Positions 12,072 through 20,319 of a DNA stretch of 64,000 nucleotides are shown here, piece after piece. This DNA comes from Ophiosphaerella korrae (taxonomy: Eukaryota; Ascomycota; Dothideomycetes; Pleosporales; Phaeosphaeriaceae): assembly GCA_028456385.1 (NCBI GenBank), contig JALNQF010000028.1:248001-312000 (forward strand). The letters are read 5' to 3'. Every line of letters starts with the position of its first letter. Within the stretch, counting starts at the first letter, position 1. The notes beneath the pieces were generated by a model, which saw nothing but the letters and a program-made list of their open reading frames with translations, was not told the origin of the DNA and did no database searches. The translations under genes and the position numbers were made by a program.

Positions 12072-13777
12072 TTATTTGTCTGTTCCGAATTTGGAAAATG
12101 AATCTTCATACTTAGTAGCCTCCTCCTCAATTAGCCTTGCATGTTCAGGACTGCGCACAGTGACCTTGACAGGGAACGGTTCATCGACAGTAAGGTGATT
12201 GAGTTTCTGGTCATCGATTGGCCCATTCTGAATATTGCGTCAGCGACCTGTGCATTCAAGATTGCGATGGAGAGGGTATAGATAGCAAATACGGAACGTA
12301 CCGGAGTCATTTCAAAACAGAAAACCAACCTGGCAAAGGCGATGAAAAGAGCTTGCTCTGCGACTTTCCAGCCGACACAGATGCGACGCCCACCCCCAAA
12401 GCCCCAAAAGCTGAGTGAAGTCTGTGCTTCTGAACCGTCCATCCACCTCTCCGGCTGGAATTCCCCCGAATTGTTATGCTCAGCCGACAAAGCGATGGAA
12501 TTGATCAAAAAGTTTGTGCCAGCAGGGATAAAATGTCCATTGAGCTCCAGGTTCTGCGTCAGCTGGTGGGGCGGAATGACGGGTACCGTCGGTCGCCAGC
12601 GCAAAACTTCCTTGATCATGGCGGCAATGTATGGCATTTCCGATAGATCGGACATGCGGGGCAGCCTGAAGGATTCGCCATCCGCACAGACTTTGTCGAC
12701 CTCCTCACGGGCCCGTTTCTGGCACTCCTGACGCGTCACCATGGCCATGATGAACGTGTTGATTGACATGCGTGTGTTGTCGCCCCCAGCTGCCATTACT
12801 GAGGTAGCTAGGTACATGGCCTCTTCGTCGTCGCCAGTGTATCTCACATCCGGATGGAGGAGGACATCGCGGACGAATGAGGGTGGGGCTGAGCCACTGA
12901 CCACAGCGGCTTTTACGGGTTTCCACCACTCTGAAAAAACATCATAATGGAAGGTGCCCATCTTAGTCCAGAAGCTACGCCAGGGTTGGAGAGAAAGGGG
13001 AAGCTTGCTAAAAGCAGGGAAAAAATCTACCAAGCTCCGGTTGATGGATGTGACGAACTCGATGGTTACCCTTTGATAGTCATCGAGCTGCGATTTGGTC
13101 TTGATCAAGGGGTATCCCATGACAATCCTGTAGAGTACGGAAGTGGCATATCGATAGTTGTGAGCGAACCACATGTTGGGCTCTCGAAGGTAGTTGCGGA
13201 GCATGTCTACGCTCTCGAGCTCCTGCATACCAGCGTAGACCTTGAGATTGGATCCACTTAGCAACTGATGCATCACACGTCGTCCCTCTCGCCACTCTTG
13301 TTCTTGTCTTATTACTGTACGTTTTCCATGGCTGATTAGATCACTTGCAATGGGCATATGAGGCCTTTCGTTGGTAATCTTTCCACGCTTGGCTATGACT
13401 TCTGTGACGATGCGGTCAGAGTTAAGCACAACCCATGTCTGAGATCCCATGTGCAATGTCGCCATTTCTCCATATTGGGCCAAGGAGGCCAACTACCAGA
13501 TGTTTTAGCTCCAGACTCTGTTTTCATCTCAGAAAGGTTACAAACTCACCCAGTCATTGAAAGCGATGGGTCCGCGGCGGGCTTTCATCAGCTGCAGCAA
13601 ATTCCCCAAGACTGGCACACCTGATGGGCCCGGTGGCATTGCCCATTTTTTTGTCGACCATTTCAAGTCGGTAGGTTTCAAGAACTGAACAAGTGCAACA
13701 AAGCAGGTGCACAAAACGAAAAGGATAGCCCAATACGGGTAGGAAGAGCTTTCGTTGGTGAACATGATAGCAGTCAA
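12072..13777 (-). CDS. cytochrome P450 monooxygenase
   Basis: A microsomal, haem-thiolate monooxygenase of 524 aa. Exons on the minus strand are 13550-13777, 12302-13492 and 12072-12227. The introns are 57 bp (GTGAGT...TAG) and 74 bp (GTACGT...CAG, branch GCTGAC), and the frame is continuous across all three. An N-terminal membrane anchor (about residues 12-32) is followed by the proline-rich hinge PPGPSGVPVLGN, the I-helix AGGDNT, KEVLR (ExxR), the PERW region, and the haem loop FGGGRRICVG with its Cys ligand. The last exon supplies a typical tail (NGPIDDQKLNHL...). The family resembles fungal E-class group I P450s, but I cannot name a CYP family or substrate. It is transcribed away from the prenyltransferase gene across a shared region of about 708 bp, and its 3' end lies only about 60 bp from the AT-rich island. 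The likely role is ring or side-chain oxidation in the neighbouring pathway; this is inference. Confidence 0.9.
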
Positions 13778-14485
13778 CGGATAAGATACAAAGATGGCGC
13801 TTGGTGGGTGTGTGATTTCTCTGGAGGCCGTGGGAAGAACAAAATGTTATGTTTGGCCAAGGATGAGCACACTAGCTTTAGGTGGGGGACAAATCAAACG
13901 ATAAGCGATAATTAGTCCAAGACGTCCAGCGATCGCCGTTACCTTTAGAACAAAGTATTCGCCGTGAATTGGCCCCGTCGGAGGTTATTGTCATCCGATA
14001 TTGCTTGCGTACAATTAAGCCGACGATGTAGATAGGGTAGGTAGCATCACTTAGTGTCGGCCTTGCTAGGGCCTCTCCAGACCGAAGATATGTGGGCCGC
14101 ACTTATGCTATGCAATCCTTCGTAACTACGTCTGTATGTATGTATGTATGTACCTCTAGCGTTTCGGTCTCGATGGTCTCAATCCCTAGATCGTATTCAA
14201 TTTTAGCGGCGGTAATGCTGGTGATTGACTGAGTAAAGTCTCGGGAAACTGTTTCGGCATGTACAGTGTCCGTTCGTGGGCAAATTTGTTTGCTTGGGCA
14301 ATGGCATCAAAAAAAGATAAAGACGGCTACAGAACCAGCCTCTAAATTTCATTGCTGGGACAAACAAGTTTTCACTCTACCAATTCTTTTTGCCTTTGAT
14401 TTGGGAAAACACACACACACTACCAGCCTTGTTCGTCCTATCTGCAAACCTAAGTACATAGCAACACGCCCACGCCCTCCACACC
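13778..14485. promoter_or_regulatory. shared upstream region of P450 and UbiA genes
   Basis: This 708-bp spacer separates two divergent start codons, so it probably carries both promoters. It contains a TGTA microsatellite (14,133-14,152) and a short CA run (about 14,408-14,420) close to the UbiA start. I see no clear TATA box or known operator. Confidence 0.55.
14133..14152. repeat. TGTA tetranucleotide microsatellite
   Basis: About five tandem TGTA units lie in the divergent promoter of the P450/UbiA pair. Slippage here could change spacing between regulatory sites. Confidence 0.8.
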
Positions 14486-15559
14486 ATGGGTGCTGTTGTC
14501 AAAGGCTACAACAAGCCAAGTCATGGAATCTTTCGATTCATACCAGACGCATGGGTTCCGTACGCTGAACTCATGCGTCTTGACCGACAAGCGGGGTTCT
14601 GGGCTTTCTACTGGCACTACCTCATAGGCATAGGATTTGCCATCAACATCCCCCCATTCTCCCACGACATTGATGTGCAAACTCTCGCCCTGATAGCTGG
14701 ATATATGGGTCTATGGACTATCGTCTTCCGCGGCATTACTTGTACATGGAATGACAACCTGGACCAAGACTTTGATCGACAAGTCGAGCGCTGCCGCGTG
14801 AGGCCCATCCCAAGGGGTGCGGTTTCGACATCACAGGCACACCTCTTCACTGTTTTTCAGATTTTAGTTGGAGCGGCCATTTTGTATCCTGTCGGCGATT
14901 CGACATTGATTCACGCGGCAGTGAACAGTGTGCTTTTATTCATCTACCCATTGATGAAGCGCTGTTCGGATTTCCCCCAAGTCGAGCTGGGATTTGGGTT
15001 GTCTTATGCGATATTCATCGTGACCTCGGTTCTTGGGAAGGATCCATTGGGACCGCTTTTGGACCCGTCTACATCCTTCTCAGACGGTCTCGCCAAGGTT
15101 ATTGAGTCGCCTGTGGCCCAGTCAGCTGCGTGTCTATATGTCGCGGGCATCCTCTGGTCTGTCACATTCGACACTCTATACGCTCACCAGGATTACCTCG
15201 ATGACTTGAAAGCTGGTGTGATGGGGCTAGCAGTACGACTGGGAAGGAAGGGAACGAAACCAACACTGTACGTGGTGTCGGCCGTCCAGGTAGCCTGTCT
15301 CGTAATGGCAGGCCAGCTTGCAGGGTTTGGCGACGCATATTATGCTATCACGTGTGGCTGGACGGGTGTGCTGTTGGTGTGGATGATTTGGATTACCAAG
15401 TTGGAAGACGGTGCCAGTTGTGCTTGGGCATTTGGTCGTGGAAGTGGCTATGTAGGCGCCTCACTCGTAGTTGGGCTTTTTGCCGAGTTCTTGGCTAAGA
15501 AGTACGGATACTCAGGCCAACTGTTCAGTGCAGGTTTCCTGTCGCATGTAGAATTGTAA
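14486..15559 (+). CDS. UbiA-family aromatic prenyltransferase
   Basis: An integral membrane enzyme of 357 aa, intronless, that should transfer an isoprenyl group from a diphosphate to an aromatic acceptor. Seen directly: a first Asp-rich motif NDNLDQDFDRQ (about residues 90-100) followed by RPIPRGAVS; a second motif with spacing Y-A-x-Q-D-x-x-D-D-x-x-x-G-V (about 231-245); and several hydrophobic helices. These are the Mg-diphosphate sites of the 4-hydroxybenzoate prenyltransferase (COQ2/UbiA) family. The protein begins MGAVVKGYNK and lacks the long basic presequence expected for mitochondrial COQ2, so a specialised-metabolism role (as in fungal meroterpenoid clusters) is more likely than ubiquinone synthesis. 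Prenyl length and acceptor cannot be read. It is divergent from the P450 and convergent with the ammonia-lyase gene. Confidence 0.9.
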   Translation: MGAVVKGYNKPSHGIFRFIPDAWVPYAELMRLDRQAGFWAFYWHYLIGIGFAINIPPFSHDIDVQTLALIAGYMGLWTIVFRGITCTWNDNLDQDFDRQVERCRVRPIPRGAVSTSQAHLFTVFQILVGAAILYPVGDSTLIHAAVNSVLLFIYPLMKRCSDFPQVELGFGLSYAIFIVTSVLGKDPLGPLLDPSTSFSDGLAKVIESPVAQSAACLYVAGILWSVTFDTLYAHQDYLDDLKAGVMGLAVRLGRKGTKPTLYVVSAVQVACLVMAGQLAGFGDAYYAITCGWTGVLLVWMIWITKLEDGASCAWAFGRGSGYVGASLVVGLFAEFLAKKYGYSGQLFSAGFLSHVEL

Positions 15560-16093
15560 GGAGAGATGAAGTAACGGGGTGGAGCTTGTGAGCAAGGGTT
15601 TCCCAAGCTTAGTTAGGGGGGGGGGGGGGGGGTTCTGATAAGTTTAGAATGACGGGTTTGGGAAGGGGAGAATGTTTTAGTCGAAATATGCTTTTTCTTG
15701 TTTCACTCTAGGCGAGGCAGTTAGATGCAGCTGCGCCCATCAAAAGGGCTCTGACTAGGTTGGTAGAAGAAAATTGGCAAGATCAAGGTGTTGCGCATAT
15801 CTTGGATACATTGGTGAAAAATGAAATGTATTTTGGTCTGTTGAGGACAGAGGCTATGGGTGAGACGGCGAAAGACAACAAGTCTGGGCGAAAGGGCAGA
15901 TGGGTCTGCGTCTTGGTCAGGGGATAGTTGGGTTCAGCGTCTTGGCACACTCAGTAAAGGACATGTTTTGGGTTAATCTAGGATGAATTGGAAGAAATGT
16001 TGGGCTACGTGATCTAGTGTCTAGAGAATGGAGGTTGAGATAGGGTTACTGAATCATGCCGGCTGGTGTGTAGAGATAAGGTTGCCAGCCCAG
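15560..16093. other. convergent 3' spacer with long G run
   Basis: This 534-bp interval lies between the 3' ends of the prenyltransferase and ammonia-lyase genes. It contains a run of 17 G (15,616-15,632) and no coding frame that I can support. Confidence 0.6.
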
Positions 16094-17977
16094 CTAAGCA
16101 AGGCCGTTGCCATTTGCGCTAGTCCCATTTCCGTTAGTCTTGATCCCGTTGCTGGCACGCTCGTCAACCTCCCTTAGACACTGCAGCACGACCTGGTTCA
16201 GTCGGCCGGACCTGATGGACTCATAGACGCGGGTGTTGTACAGACCGATGCTCGGCGTGACACCATCGGTGGTGGCGGCCACTTTGGAGGCCAGGATGTG
16301 CTCGCCCAAGAAGGGAATTTCGAGCTCGTCGCGAAGAAAGCGATACATGGCCCGCGAGGCATAGCCCAGGTGCGGGGCGGCGTTCGGCGGCGTGTCGGTC
16401 CGGCCCTCGATCTCAATAGTGCGCAGGTCCAGCGCCTGGCACACAGCGAGCAGGTGGGCCGAGGCGATCTGAGACAGCACGTCAACAGCCTCTAGTGTGT
16501 AGCGCGCAGATACAAGGGCCAGGGAGTTGAGTGATTGGTTGCCCATTTCTGCCGTCTGCACGTGGGAGCCGACGGGGTTGGCCAGGAAGCCCAGCTCTGA
16601 GGTCAAGCCGGCAATAACCACGTCCAGGCCCTTGAAGAGGAACGAGTGGTTGGCGTCATCGGAGCACAGGTTGGGCGGGAGCCCCCAGCTGGTGGCCGGA
16701 TTGATCATCTCGGTGCACTGGGAGAACAGCATCCGGCCAATAGTCTGCAGCCCCTGGCGCAGCTTCTCGGCGGCCGACGTGACGGCCCGCGCCTGGAAGT
16801 TGCCGCCATGGAAGACGCGACCGGTTGCGGCGTCAATCAGGGGGTTGTCTGTCACCGAGTTGAGCTCGACGGTCAGCTGGTGGTGGGCGAGGCAGAAGTC
16901 CTCGAGCACAGGGCCGATCCACTGGCTGGCGGTGCGCAGCGAGTAGCGGTCCTGGCGCAGCGTGGCCTCCTCCGTGCTGTCGTGGTGGTTGAGCAGTCTG
17001 GAGCCGGCCAGGAAGGCCCGGATGTTTCGCGCGCTGTCCACCTGGCCCGCGTGGGGGCGCACAAGGGCTATGAAAGGATCAAAGCTCTCGTCGCTGCCGC
17101 GCAGCGCCTCGACGCTCATGGCCGTCAGCACCTGGGCCAGCGCCGCGAGATTGAGGCTCTCGTGCGCCGCCAGCGCCGCCACTCCGGCCGACACGGCGGT
17201 GCCGTTGACGATCGCCAGCCCCTCCTTGGCATGCAGGCTGACGGGCCTGATGCCTGCCTCGGCCAGGGCGACGTCGGCTGTTGTTACCCGCCTGGGATTC
17301 CTGGTCCCATTGCTTTCCCGTGCGCCTGCAAATGCTGTCGCCGATGGCTTGCCTTGCATTAGCGCTCCGATCCACGCCAGTGCGCTGAGATCACCGGATG
17401 CCGAAATGCTCCCACGCACCGGGACACGAGGCACCACGTCTGCGTTGAGCAGCTCCTTGAGACACTCCGCAATATCCACCCGGATGCCCGACACCCCGCC
17501 AGCCAGGGAGTTGAGTCGGATGAGCATCGATGCACGCGCCCACGACTCTGGCATGCATGTGGCTGCAAGCGCATCGTTGAGCGGAAGCGACTTCGTCACG
17601 TGCTGCTTGCCCTTCATCACCGCCTTCTGCTGGCCCTGCCCGTCCGCCACCACCCCGCATGTCAGGTGGCTGATTAGGCTCTGCTGCACCCTCTCCGCAT
17701 CGCTGCTCCGCGTGTCCGCGCTGCCTCCGAATCCCGTGTTGACTCCATAGATAATCTCGCCCTTGGCAATCTTATCCGGCATGATCTTGCTGCACGCTTC
17801 GATCGCCTTGATTGACTCAGCCGTAAGCTCAACTTGGGCTAGGTCGCGAGACACTGCCACCACATCGCCCACTGTCAAACTCCCGCCATCAACTGCCAGA
17901 CTCTGCTTGGCCGACGACGACGGATCGCGCCACTGTGATAGAACCAAATCTGTAAATGACCATACTGGGCTAGCCAT
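16094..17977 (-). CDS. phenylalanine/tyrosine ammonia-lyase
   Basis: Removes ammonia from L-Phe (and perhaps L-Tyr) to give trans-cinnamate (or p-coumarate). It is a cytosolic homotetramer in known members. Length is 627 aa with no intron. The MIO cofactor triad Ala193-Ser194-Gly195 lies in RGSISASGDLSALAWIG. The catalytic Tyr77 loop reads IIYGVNTGFGG, and the NSVTDNP, QARAVTSA-type and EMGNQSLN blocks are all present. At the substrate-selectivity position the sequence is LISHLTCGV (His104), the residue seen in dual Phe/Tyr enzymes such as the Rhodosporidium lyase. The C-terminal ~20 residues are Asn/Gly-rich. It is shorter than most yeast-type PALs (about 700 aa). GC is clearly higher than in neighbouring genes, and long antisense frames (for example 16962-17750) are by-products of that bias. 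Histidine ammonia-lyase is the main alternative, but the fungal PAL-like motifs fit better. Confidence 0.92.
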   Translation of the reverse strand: MASPVWSFTDLVLSQWRDPSSSAKQSLAVDGGSLTVGDVVAVSRDLAQVELTAESIKAIEACSKIMPDKIAKGEIIYGVNTGFGGSADTRSSDAERVQQSLISHLTCGVVADGQGQQKAVMKGKQHVTKSLPLNDALAATCMPESWARASMLIRLNSLAGGVSGIRVDIAECLKELLNADVVPRVPVRGSISASGDLSALAWIGALMQGKPSATAFAGARESNGTRNPRRVTTADVALAEAGIRPVSLHAKEGLAIVNGTAVSAGVAALAAHESLNLAALAQVLTAMSVEALRGSDESFDPFIALVRPHAGQVDSARNIRAFLAGSRLLNHHDSTEEATLRQDRYSLRTASQWIGPVLEDFCLAHHQLTVELNSVTDNPLIDAATGRVFHGGNFQARAVTSAAEKLRQGLQTIGRMLFSQCTEMINPATSWGLPPNLCSDDANHSFLFKGLDVVIAGLTSELGFLANPVGSHVQTAEMGNQSLNSLALVSARYTLEAVDVLSQIASAHLLAVCQALDLRTIEIEGRTDTPPNAAPHLGYASRAMYRFLRDELEIPFLGEHILASKVAATTDGVTPSIGLYNTRVYESIRSGRLNQVVLQCLREVDERASNGIKTNGNGTSANGNGLA

Positions 17978-19211
17978 ATTGATCCAAAAAATTTAAAAAA
18001 AAAAAAAATTTTTCGTAGTAGTCAAAGATACTCTGTAGCAGATGCTCTGTTTTCCTGTCTTCTATCTTCAACACAGCGATTGCTTCTTCTTACTTATACC
18101 AATTCTCAAATCGCTAGAAGGCCCTATACCCCGATGAACCCTTAGTCGGTGTGAACACCCAGATACCAAAGATGGCTAGATTAGACTCCTTCCTACAACA
18201 TACGCCGTGCATCGCCCACTAATAATGCATACTAACCTAGTTAGGAAAAAAAATGTAAAACATCTAATTGTTCTATTAAATACTATTTATTTTACCCTAT
18301 TTAACAACGGTCTTTAATACTTTCTAATTGATTATATATATATATATATATCTATATATATATATATAGCATTATTTAGAATATAATTATATTTAGTTAA
18401 AATCTAAAACTATAGCCTATATTAGCAACTACTATAGTATATTACTACTTAAATTATTCTACTTTCTTGTATAATTTTAAAATATAACAATTATATTTTA
18501 ATAAGTTAAATATATTTATTTTCAATACTACCTAGATAACACTTTGTACGGTCGTAATTTAATCCTATAGGGTATAGGTTAATACATCGACTACTACTCG
18601 TTGGTTCACTCCTGACCCCCAAACTCCGCTAGCGTCGGGGTTCCGTGAATCCGTATCGCATATACATTGGTACCGATACCTATCAATGATATGCAGGTAT
18701 TATCTAGGGCTCGCCACTTGACCGTTCGAGGAAGCCTCCCAAGGCTGTGTATGTGCACATGTGCCTTACACTAGGAAGCGGTTCCAGACAGTTTCACGTA
18801 CAGGGCTGTCTAAGTGGATACATATTGAACAAACTAGGGCGAACCTCGTACGCGCATGCAAGTCGGAATTTTTGCTTATCTTCTTCTCGGCCAGAACAAC
18901 GACGTGCCGGGGACTAGGCCCCTGCCGATGCTGGGTAGATACAGCATACAATGTAGCATTAGAAACCTCCACTACCGTACACGTGCCTAGAAAATTAGGT
19001 AAAGAAAAACCCTGCAGGCAATCGCGACCAGGTAGCTGTAACAGCCGATGATACCCTTTAATTAAAACACCTAGGTAACTCCGTTGCATTATATCCATAT
19101 CTCGAAGCATTATCCTCATGTTACCCTCCCACACTTCAAACTCCGCTTTGTTTCACAGGCCATATTGCTTCCGAATCGCTTAGCTTGCTTTTGAAGCAAT
19201 AGAACTTCAGC
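17978..19211. other. intergenic, with AT-rich RIP-like patch
   Basis: Upstream of the ammonia-lyase and of the SDR gene. An A-rich run (17,989-18,008) precedes the lyase start. Positions 18,240-18,560 are strongly AT-rich with a long TA microsatellite and look like a small RIP-eroded insertion. From 18,560 to 19,210 composition is balanced, but no gene is recognisable; a 122-codon minus frame (18,766-19,134) matches nothing known to me. Confidence 0.55.
18332..18368. repeat. TA dinucleotide microsatellite
   Basis: Almost uninterrupted TA repeat of about 36 bp inside the AT-rich patch between the ammonia-lyase and SDR genes. Confidence 0.85.
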
Positions 19212-20158
19212 ATGGCTAGTGCTGGAAAAAGATCCACGTGGCTTGTGACAGGCTCAAGCAATGGTATTGGTCTGGCCTTGGTAAGGTACATCTTAACCAC
19301 TGGTGACAATGTCATTGCCACGTCTCGGAATCCAGCGAAGACCCCCGAACTGGTCAAAGAGATTGAATCGTATCCTAACGGGAAATGGTTTGCACTAGAT
19401 ATCTCCTGGTCCCAGGGAAAGATTACCGAAGCGATCGGAGCAGCTGACGCATTGTTCCAAGGGGGGATAACTACGGTTGTCAATAATGCTGCATTCGGAG
19501 TTGCGGGAGCCATTGAGGATATTCCAGAAGAGGATGCGAAAGCTGAATTCGAAACCAATGTATGGGGCACACTGCGGGTTTGCAAGGCGATTCTACCCAA
19601 GATGCGTCAGAGGAAGCAGGGCAACATTGTGCAAATAAGCAGTGTCCTGGGACTTGCTGTCTTCCCGGCCCTCGGCATGTACTCTGCATCCAAATTTGCC
19701 CTTGAGGGTGAGCACTATCGTATCCCTTCCTACAGTATGTTCACTGATCCATTTTACTAGCCGTCTCGGAAGCTTTGTCACAGGAGGCAGCTTCGTTTGG
19801 AGTACGCACACTGATAGTAAATCTCGGTACATTCCGGACAAACTTTCTTGCGCCAGGTTCAATGCCAGTCGTCGAGTCTTCAGAACCGTACAAGGCCCCG
19901 CACGTCGTCGCTAGTGTCATTGAATCCGAGATGAACAAACATGGTACTCAGTTAGGAGATCCCGAAAAGGCAGTAAAAATTATACATGACGCTGTAAGTG
20001 GCAAAGACCCGAAGTTGGCAAATGTCTTGAGGCTGCCATTAGGAGGTGATGGTTGGGGAGCTGCGATAGCTCACATGGACCAAATAAGGAGCGACTTTGA
20101 TATTTGCAAAGAGGTAGCCCATAGTACCAACTTTTCTGAAAAGAACTCATTTAGATAG
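19212..20158 (+). CDS. short-chain dehydrogenase/reductase (SDR)
   Basis: An NAD(P)-dependent oxidoreductase of 297 aa. Exons are 19212-19707 and 19761-20158, with a 53-bp intron (GTGAGC...TAG) joined in phase 1, giving KFALE-AVSEALSQEA. Classical SDR motifs are visible: TGSSNGIG (Rossmann glycine motif, about residues 14-21), NNAAFG (about 96-101), catalytic Ser in QISSV, and YSASK carrying the Tyr/Lys pair. The overall pattern is that of fungal 'oxidoreductase/retinol dehydrogenase-like' classical SDRs; the substrate is unknown. It lies between the ammonia-lyase and a Fot1-like transposon, about 1.2 kb from the lyase start, and may belong to the same metabolic group. That link rests on position only. 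Confidence 0.88.
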
Positions 20159-20254
20159 AAGAATATTATTATAGCTACTCTATATATCTTACCCAAGGCT
20201 TTAAATCAATTACACTGTCGTATATACCTAGATGCTCAGTTTATAAAATACATA

Positions 20255-20300
20255 ACGTGGTTTACAAGCGAGCGGCGCCCCCCCAACCAACTTTGCGCAC
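20255..20300 (+). repeat. left terminal inverted repeat of the Fot1-like element
   Basis: Pairs with 21,837-21,880 in inverted orientation over about 44 bp. It includes a run of seven C where the right copy has five. Confidence 0.88.
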
Positions 20301-20319
20301 ACACCTCACTCAATACCTA

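Noticed and set aside
16646..17750. Long plus-strand frames (up to 262 codons) across the ammonia-lyase gene
   Set aside because: They lie antisense to a strongly supported PAL/TAL frame and have low-complexity Ala/Arg/Ser composition; they arise from high GC at third positions.
18766..19134. A 122-codon minus-strand frame upstream of the SDR gene
   Set aside because: No recognisable domain, no intron signals, and location in a spacer beside an AT-rich patch; not enough to call a gene.
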